Notes: a model not told the origin generated them from the sequence alone. A stretch of DNA of 64,000 bases from Mesorhabditis belari (GCA_958450365.1 CAUEEP010000266.1:390001-454000); one strand, 5' to 3'; numbered from the stretch's first letter, positions 54,776 through 64,000 are shown. Program-made: numbers and translations.

Positions 54776-55404
54776 TTCAAATCAATCCCTTGACCATCAG
54801 AACACAATTTGACTTTAGACAATTTGACTAACCACTTGACTAACCACTTGACTAGCAAAATGACTAGCAAAATGCACTCACCGTCATTCTAGATAGATAG
54901 ATAGATAGATTCTAGATAGACTCTGTCAATGGAATGACCATCGTAGGCATGACCATCATAGGAATGACCATCGTTCTCCTAATATTATCTCTCCTAATAT
55001 ATTCACGATGTTTAGGACCGTCTGCTTTCTCTCTGCTTTCTTCGGCCTCATTATGCTCAATTTTTCCGAAATTTTACACCTTTAATCTAAAACTCGTTAA
55101 ATTCGTTAATAAATTCGCAAATTTTAGATAAATTCTACAGAACAATTGACCATAGTTTAGCAAATAGGCAAAGCAAAAGCAAACAGAAGCAGATTGCAGA
55201 CAATTTATCAATCTTAACTTATGTCCAAGTTTAGCTTTTCCAGCTCAACAAAGCCCAACTCCTGTTTTCAGTTTCACAAGAAATCCTCATCGAATCTTTT
55301 CCCGAAAACATCAAAGCAAAAAGCCGCCAAAAGAGATAACCAGGGAACCCTTTGAAGTTATCTCAGAAGCGAGCTGATTCCAAAGTGCAAACATGTTTGC
55401 ATGT
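54776..55404. other. Intergenic stretch
   Basis: AGATAGATAGATAGATAG at 54893 and GGAATGACCATCGT repeats at 54930-54975. No gene recognised. Confidence 0.4.
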
Positions 55405-55812
55405 TGCAGGAGCCTGAGCCTGAACCTGAGCCTGAGCCTGAACCTGAGCCTGTACCTGAGCCTGAGCCTGAGCCTGTACCTGAGCCTGAGTCTGCGCAAA
55501 CATGCAAACATGCTATCCCAAAACTGCTTTCAAATTCTACTCATCATAAGCCATTTTTAAGATATAAGCCTTCAAAGTTTTGGCCAATTTTGCCAAACAT
55601 CAAAGCCAAGCCAAAGGCTAAGCCAAAGGCTGAGCCTGAGCCTGAGCCTAAGCCTAAGCCTGAACCTAAGCCTGAGCCTAAGCCTAAGCCTGAGCCTAAG
55701 CCTAAGCCTAAGCCTGAGCCTAAGCCTAAGCCTAAGCCTAAGCCTGAGTCTAAGCCTAAGCCTAAGCCTGAGCCTAAGCCTAAGCCTAAGCCTAAGCCTG
55801 AGTCTAAGCCAG
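55405..55812. repeat. Telomere-variant arrays GAGCCTAAGCCT
   Basis: Two blocks (55410-55492 and 55600-55812) of GAGCCT, AAGCCT and TACCTG hexamers. The second has a regular pattern of GAGCCT followed by one to three AAGCCT. Complement of TTAGGC/CAGGCT. The proline-rich open frame is a result of the hexamer. Confidence 0.8.
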
Positions 55813-55837
55813 CAAGGTAGCCTACATAAAGCCGACA

Positions 55838-55924
55838 GTCAGTGTACATCGGTAAGCTAGTCGATAGTCGACAGTATGCTAGCGCCTCGCACTTCTTGTC
55901 CCTGGTTCGACTCCTCTCACTGGC
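55838..55924 (+). tRNA. tRNA-like sequence of class-II length
   Basis: 87 nt with a 7-bp acceptor stem GTCAGTG/CACTGGC (one wobble), B box GGTTCGACTCC, and a CTTTTT terminator just after. The D and anticodon regions are replaced by CTAG/TCGA palindromes (AGTCGATAGTCGACAG), so it cannot act as an ordinary tRNA. It shares GCTAGCGCCTCGCAC with 10046-10061. Confidence 0.4.
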
Positions 55925-56935
55925 AAAACTTTTTAAAGCTGACAATTGATTTTTAAGCGTTCTAATATTAATACGCTACTTTTATTAATGTAAAAATGTT
56001 CGACTTTAGATTGGTTTTTATTGATTGACTGAAGAGATTTTTGAAGAGATTGATTGACTGAAGAGATTTTTAGCTACCAAAGCTTTAACTTTAACTAGAA
56101 CTAACAACTAGAACTACTTTTTAAACTATCATCTTTATCTTTAACACTTTAACTCATCTTTAACTAATCTTTAACTAATCTTTAACTATCATCTTTAACT
56201 ACCAGTAACTTTTTATGCCAGTTTTCTAAACGGTTGCAAATTGTTGGGGAAATTGATAAAAATTTGCTGAAACTTTGAGGGTTTTGGAGTCTCCTGAAAG
56301 CTCGGAAAGCTCCTGAAATCTGACTTTAAAGAGTTCCCCGGTAAGAACCCTTGTGTCCGATTTGTTTGTGTCTTTGAAGAAGAAAACCCTATTCAAGTAA
56401 TACTCTTTTATGGGAAAATCGATGGATGACACTTGTCTCTGTGTCATTTTTCCTCTTTCTTCTGTTGCCATTTGTTAGTGCTTTTTTTTTCCGTCATGCA
56501 AATCTCTCAAACAAACATTTTCATGACCCAGAAAAGGAGCGAAATGTTTGCGGAGTGATCTAACAGAACTTAAGAGTTCTAACTCTTAAGAGAGCTCTTC
56601 AGAGAACTTAAGAGAGATCTAACAGAACATCATTCACTTTAAAAAGTGAATGATGCATTTGAAATTTACATTTAACAAAAAACTAGTTAAAATTTTAGTT
56701 AACTAGTTTTCTAGTTAACTTAGTTAACTTAAATTTAACCTTAAATTTGATTTTCGTCTAGAGCATTTAGCTCGTGAGAGCCCGTGCATTGAGGCAATGA
56801 AATATAGGAAATTTGGATTGAAATTGGATTGAAATTGGAACTTGAGAGCAATTGGCATTGGCATAGAGCATTGGAGTTGCTCAAGTCACCAAATCCGACC
56901 TCGCAATAGCGTCAACAAGTCATGTGCATTCCAGG
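55925..56935. other. Intergenic stretch
   Basis: CTTTAACTAATCTTTAACTA repeats (56155-56205), AGAACTTAAGAGAG motifs (56560-56620) and a TTAGTTAACT cluster (56680-56730). The minus ORF at 56226-56471 has no recognised family. Confidence 0.4.
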
Positions 56936-57023
56936 ACAAAGAATTTTCAACAATTTGTAAATGTTTGCCCAGGGAAATCGCCGAGAATTGGCGAAAAGTC
57001 GGAAAAAGATTGGCGTTGACCGA
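56936..57023 (+). pseudogene. Possible death-domain exon, frameshifted
   Basis: After an acceptor CATTCCAG the frame reads DKEFSTICKCLPREIAENWR then KVGKRLALTD. The P.(D/E)IA.NW(R/K).(L/V)...L.L(T/S)D pattern is typical of the start of a death domain. The same frame stops immediately (GATCACTGA), while the next frame continues with SLNLLNIF, as if one base were lost. Moderate to low confidence. Confidence 0.3.
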
Positions 57024-57104
57024 TCACTGAACTTACTGAATATCTTTAACGTTGTTTGTTGCCAGAATTTTGTATCTCTTTTTTCATATGAAGGAGATAC
57101 ACGT

Positions 57105-57662
57105 CTTGTACTTCTGGTACTTCTTGTACTTCTGGTACTTCTTGTACTTCTGGTACTTCTTGTAGTTCTTGTACTTCTAGTACTTCTTGTACTTCTAGTA
57201 CTTCTTGTACTTCTAGTACTTCTTGTACTTCTAGTACTTCTTGTACGTCTAGTACGTCTAGTACTTCTAGTACGTCTAGTACTTCTAGTACTTCTAGTAC
57301 TTCTAGTACTTCTAGTACTTCTAGTACTTCTAGTACTTCTTGTACTTCTTGTACATCTTGTACATCTTGTACATCTTGTACATCTTGTACATCTTGTACA
57401 TCTTGTACATCTTGTACATCTTGTACATCTTGTACATCTTGTACATCTTGTACATCTTGTACTTCTAGTACTTCTTGTACATCTTGTACTTCTAGTACTT
57501 CTAGTACTTCTAGTACTTCTAGTACTTCTAGTACTTCTAGTACTTCTAGTACATCTTGTACATCTTGTACATCTTGTACATCTTGTACATCTTGTACATC
57601 TTGTACATCTTGTACATCTTGTACATCTTGTACATCTTGTACATCTTGTACATCTTGTACAT
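57105..57662. repeat. GTACTTCTT / GTACATCTT 9-mer satellite
   Basis: About 62 units of 9 bp arranged in blocks: GTACTTCTT/GTACTTCTG, then GTACTTCTA with GTACGTCTA, then pure GTACATCTT, then GTACTTCTA again, then pure GTACATCTT. Each unit carries GTAC. Open in three frames but with no coding signal. Confidence 0.95.
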
Positions 57663-57704
57663 GTACTATTGTTTCCAAGTTGATTAGTCAGATTGTAGGT
57701 CAAT

Positions 57705-57979
57705 TTGGGGAAAAAACGTTTGTCGATCGTGGCCAGCTATCACGATGAATTAAGGAGAAAGGATCTCTGGCCGGATAAAAGATTTGAGAGGAAACAGTCC
57801 TCGTGGAAACCAATTTTGTCCAATATAGGTTTTTCGAAACCAGTTTTTACCAGTTTTACCAATTTTCATCATTTTCTATTTCAGAAATTCCCCTTTTTGT
57901 TGGCTTTTTGGAAAAATTTCGAAAACTCCGGCATTGCATCATGAAAAAGCACTTTGTTTTGAGCTTATTTGTAAGATAA
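57705..57979 (+). CDS. Unrecognised two-exon reading frame (3' end of a possible gene)
   Basis: Exon 57705-57828 (frame LGKKRLSIVASYHDELRRKD, LWPDKRF, SSWKPILSNI) has a donor ATAG|GTTTTT. A 56-bp T-rich intron ends TATTTCAG, and 57885-57979 continues in phase (EIPLFVGFLEKF, HCIMKKHF) to a TAA. Intron length and acceptor are typical of nematodes. The start is unknown: the frame is open upstream to near the 9-mer satellite, and TTG at 57705 is only where the frame begins. No domain recognised. It might belong to the same gene as the death-domain-like exon at 56936. Confidence 0.35.
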
Positions 57980-58045
57980 AACTCACTCTAAAACCCCTTA
58001 AATTTCTTTTTACACTATAGAAAACAGATATTACTGATTTGATAC

Positions 58046-58310
58046 CATAATACCTCTAATACTGACACCTCTTCATAATTTCGGGGTTTTGCCGCGTAGT
58101 CTAACTTTGAACGTCCAGTTCTCTGCGCTGGTTTATGCTACAGTTTGCTACATGGTATCAAATGATAGCCCTTGAAATCTAGTTTCTTTTGATATCAAAA
58201 GTTTAGTTGAAAAAAGTCTAGGAGCTGAGAAAAAGAGGATTTTCTAAAAAGAAGTCGGACTTTATGGGGTACTATTAGAGGTACTCAGACTTTACTATTA
58301 GAGATATTAC
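58046..58310. mobile_element. MITE of the GCGTAGTCTAA family
   Basis: AATACCTCTAATACTGAC on the left and GTACTATTAGAGGTAC on the right form diverged inverted ends. The interior (TACATGGTATCAAATGATAG, AAAAGTTTAGTTG) matches 1500-1580. Confidence 0.6.
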
Positions 58311-58459
58311 GGTGCTATTAGAGGAATATTAGAGGTATTTCTGCGTGAATTTGAACTAGTGTTAGCCGATTGAGACATAGAAAGATGAATTTCATCATTT
58401 ATTTTGCTTAAAGATTCCCAAGAACATTGCTTTTCAGCGAGGGTTGGGTAATTGAAGTT

Positions 58460-58500
58460 AGTGTCCAGTACTCTTAGTTATTGTCCAGTACTGTCCAGTG
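58460..58500. repeat. Remnants of Tc1-like element ends
   Basis: TGTCCAGTACT occurs three times in 40 bp (also TTGTCCAGTACTGTCCAGTG). This is the extreme end motif of the element at 13201; no longer match is present. Confidence 0.4.
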
Positions 58501-58786
58501 CTCATTCCCGTCCTTGAAGTGGCTCCACTGATTCATAGATGATTCTTCGGAGTACATCCATTCCTCTTCATCACCTTTCCCCCTTTCCCCTGGCATCTTT
58601 CATCTTTACGATTTCCGATTTCCTTTTATTTGAACACTTGAGATAACAATATTTTCCCGTTTTTGCAAATCGTTTTTCCTTGCTTTTTTTTGTTAACAAA
58701 GCTGTCTGCAAAGATTAGTGAAGTATTTTGCGTATCCAGCTTTGCCCAGTTTACTTCAATAGGTTCTTCATTTTCAATTCAAATTG

Positions 58787-59157
58787 GGGATCTAAGACTG
58801 TTAGATCTAAGACTGTTAGCTCTAAAACTGTTAGCTCCAAGACTGTTAGCTCCAAGACTGTTAGCTCCAAGACTGTTAGCTCCAAGACTGTTAGCTCCAA
58901 GACTGTTAGCTCCAAGACTGTTAGCTCCAAGACTGTTAGCTCCAAGACTGTTAGCTCCAAGACTGTTAGCTCCAAGACTGTTAGCTCCAAGACTGTTAGC
59001 TCCAAGACTGTTAGCTCCAAGACTGTTAGCTCCAAGACTGTTAGCTCCAAGACTGTTAGCTCCAAGACTGTTAGCTCCAAGACTGTTAGATCTAAAACTG
59101 TTAGATCTAAAACTGTTAGATCTAAAACTGTTAGATCTAAAACTGTTAGATCTAAGA
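58787..59157. repeat. AGCTCCAAGACTGTT 15-mer satellite
   Basis: About 24 copies; the central 17 are virtually identical, with AGATCTAAAACTGTT variants at both ends. Confidence 0.95.
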
Positions 59158-59329
59158 TCCTTTACCCAATCCCAAGATCTTAGATCTCACATCTAACTAG
59201 GGAAAGCCATGAACAAACCGTCGATTTCAAAACTAAACCCGGACCATCTTATAGAGAATTCCACCGGGAATCCACAGTTTTTAGTTTTACAAATACAAAA
59301 AAGCTTTAAAAAGAAAAAGCAAAAGATTT

Positions 59330-59411
59330 AGCTGCAAAAGGAATTGAACCCGAGGAAAAACGTGCCTAGATCGCTCTCGATACAAGCCTCTTATCCACTA
59401 CACCAGCAAGG
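59330..59411 (-). tRNA. Class-II tRNA-like sequence, left member of a divergent pair
   Basis: Minus strand: GGTGTAGTGGATAAGAGG, CTTGTATCGAGAGCG, a long variable region, CGGGTTCAATTCC. Same GGCTTGTATC core as its partner and as 2780. Confidence 0.45.
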
Positions 59412-59535
59412 AATTTATTTGAGTCAGCTCAAATAGACTTGTAACACAGGATATTTGGCAAAAATGCTTTGGCAGGATATTTGACAAAAACGCCTTTGGC
59501 ATGTCTATTTGAGGCGTCCACACTCGCTTAAAAGC

Positions 59536-59620
59536 TCCCTTGGTGGTCTAGTGGATAAGCGGCTTGTATCAAGAACAAGCTGCACCCATGTTGCTCGGGT
59601 TCGATTCCCTTTGCAGCTAA
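59536..59620 (+). tRNA. Class-II tRNA-like sequence, right member of a divergent pair
   Basis: TTGGTGGTCTAGTGGATAAGC, GGCTTGTATCAAG, a variable region, CGGGTTCGATTCC. The spacer to the partner is about 125 bp. No good anticodon stem. Confidence 0.45.
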
Positions 59621-59807
59621 AACTTTTGCTTATGGCTTAGGCTTACTAGTTACCGGGCTAATTTTTCCATTGTTTTTAGTTTCTATCGTATATTTCATCA
59701 AAATAAATAGTTGGGGGAGCATTGATTTGAACTGGATCTTGGTCTGAGTCCTGTTTTGAACGGTGAGTTGCCTAGCAAGCTCTAAAAAGAGCTAGGCTCA
59801 ACATTTA

Positions 59808-59832
59808 ACAATAAGAAGAAGAAGGAGAAGAA

Positions 59833-59864
<32 letters not shown>

Positions 59865-59962
59865 GGAAGAATAAGGAGAAGAAGAAGAAGAGGAGGAGGA
59901 GGAGGAGGAAGAAGAAGAAGAAGGAGAAGAAGAACAACAACAACAACGACAACAACAACAAT
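59808..59962. repeat. AAGAAG / GGAGGA / AACAAC microsatellite
   Basis: Purine triplets turning into AAC triplets at the right end. Confidence 0.9.
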
Positions 59963-59999
59963 CTCAAACCTAGACCTAGGAAACATTGTCCATTGTCCG

Positions 60000-60293
60000 T
60001 ATGCTACGCTCCAGGAAAAGTTCCGGCATCGTCTCTGATCTTTAAGGCGGCCTTGATCTTTCCGGTAAACGATCTTTCCGGTAAAAGGTCCATAGTTTTC
60101 CCGCGAAACGTGCTTTTCTTCCAGAAAGTGTCCGGCAAAACTTTCCGCCGAAACTTTTCGAGAAACTTTCCGAGAAGTACGCTCTGTGGGAAAACTATGG
60201 ACCTTTTACCGAAAAGATCGTTTACCGGAAAGATCAAGGCCGCCTTAAAGATCAGAGACGATGCCGGAACTTTCCTCCTGGAGCGTATCATAA
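60000..60293. mobile_element. 294-bp palindromic MITE
   Basis: TATGCTACGCTCCAGG (60000) to about 60113 is mirrored from 60180 to 60293. Blocks: AAAGTTCCGGCATCGTCTCT, AAGGCGGCCTTGATCTTTCC, GGTAAAAGGTCCATAGTTTT. The loop has its own small repeats of GAAACTTTCCG. More GC-rich than its surroundings. The open frames on both strands are symmetric products of the palindrome. Confidence 0.85.
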
Positions 60294-60469
60294 GGACTCG
60301 TAGCCAGCTTTCTGAACTCAGTTCTTGCATTTTTAGAACCACAGTGCTGACTTTCTTGTATGAGTTGTTCTAAAAGGGATTTGAAGGGATTATACAAGGT
60401 TTAGTCAGAAAATAGGGTTTATAAAATCTCTGGACCTAGCTTTTGGTTGGGTTTTTTCCTCTGGCCAGG

Positions 60470-60682
60470 CTCGGTCTAGCTTACAGAGCTAGTCTAGCTT
60501 ACAGAGCTAGTCTAGCTTACAGAGCTAGTCTAGCTTACAGAGCTAGTCTAGCTTACAGAGCTAGTCTAGCTTACAGAGCTAGTCTAGCTTACAGAGCTAG
60601 TCTAGCTTACAGAGCTAGTCTAGCTTACAGAGCTAGTCTAGCTTACAGAGCTAGTCTAGCTTACAGAGCTAGTCTAGCTTAA
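60470..60682. repeat. AGCTAGTCTAGCTTACAG 18-mer satellite
   Basis: Twelve perfect copies. The unit is itself partly palindromic (AGCTAGTCTAGCT). Confidence 0.95.
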
Positions 60683-61132
60683 ACCTTTAAGCGTTTCGGA
60701 TTCACGACTAGAGAATTTCTATGCACCAGAAACGGTGTGCTTTCACTTTTTAGCATATTGCTCATTAATTTTTAGGTCCCTGTTTAAAGCTTTGTGTTTC
60801 TGCAAAGAAGTTTTTTCATTCTTGGTACCTTTTTTTTGTGTTTACGTGTGTGTGTGTGCGTGAATGGAAATCCCTTTCGCGATAGGAGAGAACGCAAACA
60901 TCCTTTTTCGTCCTTTTTCATGCTTTTTCACCCTTTTGCCTCTTTCAGAGTGATTCACCGCCTTTCTCTTCACCACTTTTCACCCCCAATCCCCGATTTA
61001 TCATGCTCGGGGTTAAAAGAAACTAAGCAAAAGACATTTTAAGCTTTCGCCTTACGAAAAGGCTTTTTGTCTTTAGCCTTTTCGACACCATTTGAAAAAT
61101 AACAATCGTTATCAAGGCTTGTTTTTAAGGAA
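60683..61132. other. Intergenic stretch
   Basis: GTGTGTGTGTG at 60848 and CCTTTTTC repeats at 60900-60940. No gene recognised. Confidence 0.4.
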
Positions 61133-61262
61133 AGCTTTAGTTCTATAAGCTCTAGCTCTATAAGCTCTAGCTCTATAAGCTCTAGTTCTATAAGCTCTAG
61201 CTCTATAAGCTCTAGCTCTATAAGCTCTAGCTCTATAAGCTCTAGTTCTATAAGCTTTAGGT
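61133..61262. repeat. AGCTCTATAAGCTCT 15-mer repeat
   Basis: Eight to nine copies of CTCTATAAGCTCTAG. Confidence 0.95.
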
Positions 61263-61774
61263 TATTAGCCTTTCTTTGCAGTGCGTGAGTGCCGATGGAA
61301 CAATTAAAAAAAAAGCAAAGTCCCTCAGCATTAAATAAGCATTGAAGTCAGTGACGGGGAAGAATAGAAATGGCTCGCAATTAGACACCCCGTCATTCCC
61401 CCCATTCAGCTCCATAACAACCGTTCAATTTCTTTTTGGCTTAACTAAAAATAGAAAAGATAATTGTTGAAGAGCAATGTTGATTTGGATAGAGCAAAAC
61501 ATAGTAACGATTTGGGGTTTATCTGTGCTGATAGTATTGAGCCGAGCTTTTCTATTTTGTTTAGAGATAAAATAGATAAAATGCATGCGGAACCAATTGA
61601 AGATCAATTAAGTCGACTTGGGAGCGTTCATTTTGCTCCTTCGTTATGATCGGCTTCACAACAACTCCTTTTTTGGCGTCCCGTTCTTTAATTCGGCTAG
61701 TCGGCTAAACGGCTAGCGAAAAATTTCATTCGCTAACGGCTGAATTTAGTAAACGGCTACGACAGAAGAATGGA
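61263..61774. other. Intergenic stretch
   Basis: CGGCTAGTCGGCTAAACGGC at 61695. ORFs at 61425-61649 on both strands are unrecognised. Confidence 0.35.
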
Positions 61775-62290
61775 TACGGCAAATTTTAGATGAAGTCATG
61801 GATACGGAAAGTTTTAGCTGAGTTAGAGACTCCGAAAGAGAGCAGCTATCTATCGGGAGCATGTGCCAGATGGAGAACGATTGTGCGCGCGCACAAAGCA
61901 CACATCGCTTGTCCTGAAATAGGGGGTTTAGTTGGGGTCGAAACTTTTAACCCCCGCACCAACCAAAAAAAAAGCAGCCACTCCCCCGGGGGGGCGGCGG
62001 CGGGGGGGAGGGGGGGCGCGCCCGCCAACCCACACCCCCCCCCCCCAACAAAGGGTGGGGGGGGGCGGAAACTCTTAATTCAAGCCCGAGATTCCAAAAG
62101 AGAACAGCTATCTATCGGGGGCATGTGCCAGATGGAGAACGATTGTGCGCGCGCACAAAGAACACTTTCAGCCTATTTATAGGGTTTCTCTTTTGCTTTG
62201 CAAATGGCACAAAAAGAAGATATTTAGCTGTAAATTTGTACCCGGGGGTTTTCGGGGTCGGGGAATCGATTGGAGAAATTGATTTTAGGT
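61775..62290 (+). repeat. Dispersed family A, two copies in tandem (left arm of an inverted pair)
   Basis: ATACGGAAAGTTTTAGCTGA, CAGCTATCTATCGGGAGCAT, core GTGCCAGATGGAGAACGATT (61861), then a second copy with core at 62126, then AAGATATTTAGCTGTAAATT and the AATCGATTGG end. The block is mirrored at 63290-63755. Confidence 0.75.
61975..62082. other. Anomalous G/C-only patch inside family A
   Basis: Runs of C (14) and of G (7-9) and CGGCGGCGG interrupt an otherwise ordinary copy; several GGG/CCC runs nearby are also lengthened relative to the sister copies at 63430-63610. Either real low-complexity DNA or a base-calling or polishing artefact. Confidence 0.6.
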
Positions 62291-62319
62291 CTAGCAAGTC
62301 AAGCAATTCACTTTAGCAA

Positions 62320-62692
62320 GCATGACTAGACAGCAGTCATGCTTTAGCCAGCACGACTAGACAGCAGTCATGCTTTAGCAAGCACTAGGAAGCAAGCTGA
62401 CTAGTGCTGACTAGGAAGCAAGCTGACTAGGAAGCAAGCTGACTAGGAAGCAAGCTGACTAGGAAGCAAGCTGACTAGGAAGCAAGCTGACTAGGAAGCA
62501 AGCTGACTAGGAAGCAAGCCGCCTAGGAAGCAAGCTGACTAGGGAGCAGGCAGAAGCTGACTAGGAAGCAAGCTGACTAGGAAGCAAGCTGACTAGGAAG
62601 CAAGCTGACTAGGAAGCAAGCTGACTAGGAAGCAAGCTGACTAGGAAGCAAGCTGACTAGGAAGCAAGCTGACTAGGAAGCAAGCAGCAGGA
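62320..62692. repeat. TGACTAGGAAGCAAGC 16-mer satellite
   Basis: About 20 copies after a short block of AGCAGTCATGCTTTAGC units. Confidence 0.95.
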
Positions 62693-63169
62693 CGGCTCTA
62701 ATTCATCTAAACCTTTAGATGAATTTGGGAATTTGCACTTAGAAACTTGAAATTCCATTCATTCATCTGTAGCTTCTGTAAAATTTGGTTCAGAAAGACG
62801 TTATCTAAATTCAGACGATTCTTGAGTAAATCTTTGCAAGAAGGGTGAGTTGTTTTTCAAAGGCGTTGACACTCCCAACTGAAGGGGGAAAGATAACGGG
62901 GCAACGGAGCCTCGCCGAACTCTCCCATATCAGCTTTCTTTTCAATAACACTTCTTTCATAGCTCCATAATGTCTCCTCTCGTGTTTCGCTCTTTTGAGA
63001 ATGACTTTTTTTTTTTCTTTGACAGAAAGCTTTAATGGTTAAGTAAACAAGAGATTTTGAGCAAATCCGGCAGATTTAAGGGAATCCTCCATTAGATCAA
63101 TCCCTCCATTAGATCAATCTATCATATAAAAAATCTATTTTAAAAAAATCAAGTAAAAGCTTTGTCAAC
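62693..63169. other. Intergenic stretch
   Basis: TCCATTAGATCAATC twice at 63089-63120. No gene recognised. Confidence 0.4.
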
Positions 63170-63250
63170 TAAAGGATTCGAACTCATGGCAAGGGTTTTT
63201 TTTATAGGCTTCGTAGACAATAATACTATCCATTAAGCTACACCAACACC
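63170..63250 (-). tRNA. tRNA-like sequence, Arg-like
   Basis: Minus strand: GGTGTAGCTTAATGGATAGT (good A box), then TTGTCTACGAAGCC, where CTACGAA looks like an Arg(ACG) anticodon loop but the stem does not pair. An A-rich variable region and GAGTTCGAATCC (good B box) follow. Probably a pseudogene. Confidence 0.45.
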
Positions 63251-63289
63251 AGCTACACCACCACGACAACTTTTGAATACTTCCATTTG

Positions 63290-63755
63290 AAGCCTTCGGG
63301 CATTACTTGTTTGCCAAATAAGCAAAAAGTAAAAGAGAAATCCTGTAAAAGGGCTAAAAGTGTTCTTTATGCGCGCACAATCGCTCTCCATCTGGCACAT
63401 GTCCCCGATAGATAGCTGTTCTCTTCTGGAGCCTCCGGCCTGCGTTAAAAGTTTCCGTATCCCAAATAAACCCCAAGAACAAACGATGTGTGCTTTGTGT
63501 GGGCGCACAATCGCTCTCCATCTGGCACATGTCCCCGATAGATAGCTGTTCTCTTCTGGAACCTCCTGCCTGAGTTAAAAGTTTCCGTATCCCAAATAAA
63601 CCCCAAGAACAAACGATGTGTGCTTTGTGTGGGCGCACAATCGCTCTCCATCTGGCACATGTCCCCGATAGATAGCTGCTCTCTTTTGGAATCTCTAACT
63701 CAGCTAAAATTTTCCGTATCCATGACTCCATCCAAAAATTTCACGTATCCATGAC
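63290..63755 (-). repeat. Dispersed family A, three copies as a 128-bp tandem array (right arm of an inverted pair)
   Basis: Cores CAATCGCTCTCCATCTGGCA at 63379, 63509 and 63637. The second and third are nearly identical over 128 bp (AACAAACGATGTGTGCTTTG, GGGCGCACAATCGCTCTCCA, GATAGATAGCTG). The array ends in TTTTCCGTATCCATGAC repeats. It mirrors 61775-62290. Confidence 0.8.
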
Positions 63756-64000
63756 CTTAAAGCGGGTATAATCTCGCGTTTCCGCTTCTTCTCGTTCTGA
63801 AAAAAACAAAAACGGATTCAGAACTAGCTAAAATTCGATCAGATAGGAGAAGAAAGGTAAAAAATCATTTGGAAAGAAAGTAACTTTAGCAAGTAAGAAA
63901 GTAGCCAAGTAACTTTCTCTAACCTTTCTCTAACCAAGTACCTCGTAAGCCACAGTATTTATTTCCACGGGCTCATCCCAGATTCATCTCAAATATCTTG

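Larger units (their letters stand above)
59317..59631. mobile_element. Palindromic element made of two divergent tRNA-like units
   Basis: GCAAAAGATTTAGCTGCAAA (59319) and GGAATTGAACCCGAG are mirrored at 59594-59629 at about 33 of 36 positions. The similarity stops at both outer edges, which gives the element clean boundaries. Confidence 0.65.

Noticed and set aside
55401..55820. Proline/lysine/glutamate-rich 139-codon frame
   Set aside because: Translation of GAGCCT/AAGCCT hexamers, a telomere-variant array.
56912..57703. 263-codon and 240-codon open frames
   Set aside because: Mostly 9-mer satellite; only the non-repetitive edge at 56936-57023 looks protein-like.
58663..59196. 177-codon and 151-codon open frames
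   Set aside because: 15-mer satellite translated in different phases.
60004..60373. 126-codon and 112-codon open frames on opposite strands
   Set aside because: Symmetric translations of the two arms of a palindromic MITE.
61790..62182. 130-codon frame with repeated CQMESDC-like motif, also at 63354-63731 and elsewhere
   Set aside because: The motif is the translated core of dispersed repeat family A, seen in different frames and with stops in other copies.

Overview
The window looks like gene-poor, repeat-dominated DNA from a nematode. Seen in the sequence: many stretches of GCCTAA repeats (the C-rich strand of TTAGGC, the usual nematode telomere repeat), short introns ending in TTTCAG/TTTCCAG-like acceptors (56 and 117 bp), and abundant Tc1/mariner-type elements with TA target duplications. 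The base composition is AT-rich and nearly every kilobase holds a tandem array of 3 to 20 bp units. The species cannot be named from this sequence. No rRNA, CRISPR or prokaryotic operon is present.

Protein-coding content is small. The best gene (40021-43485, + strand) can be spliced in frame from four exons into a secreted 189-residue protein with three HFYT/PLYR/YEG-type repeats (DUF5648-like). Its introns hold a 15-mer satellite and a dimeric satellite of about 175 bp. Just upstream (37685-38160) lie broken exons of a C-type lectin (CTLD) gene, invaded by a mariner fragment and an ATT microsatellite. A death-domain-like exon (56936-57023) and a two-exon ORF (57705-57979) flank a 9-mer satellite near 57 kb. 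Both are tentative.

Mobile DNA, left to right: a TIR element at 3.2-3.8 kb; a mariner (12710-15461) split by a Tc1-like element with 377-bp inverted repeats (13201-14692), all inside a GTA microsatellite; palindromic elements at 18.1, 19.1-19.5, 23.7, 24.9-26.4, 30.2, 32.1-32.5, 32.8, 45.2, 58.1 and 60.0 kb; a mariner nested in another mariner-type element (36264-37340) with a truncated sister copy at 37945; a mariner-like MITE at 44.2 kb; a tRNA-headed foldback with further nested elements (46637-48018); another tRNA-headed palindrome (48787-49530); and a 218-bp MITE made only from the ends of the Tc1-like element (51342-51559).

The most unusual feature is a set of degenerate tRNA-like sequences, mostly class-II shaped, arranged as inverted pairs. 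Four pairs point away from each other across spacers of only about 104-125 bp (1.2, 2.6, 21.2 and 59.4 kb), and further copies sit in the arms of larger palindromes. A second unexplained feature is a dispersed family of at least 14 copies sharing a core with GCCAGATGGAGAGCGAT, including a 128-bp tandem array at the right end. The density of satellites and nested transposons, with almost no intact genes, suits pericentromeric, subtelomeric or germline-restricted DNA. That last reading is inference only.
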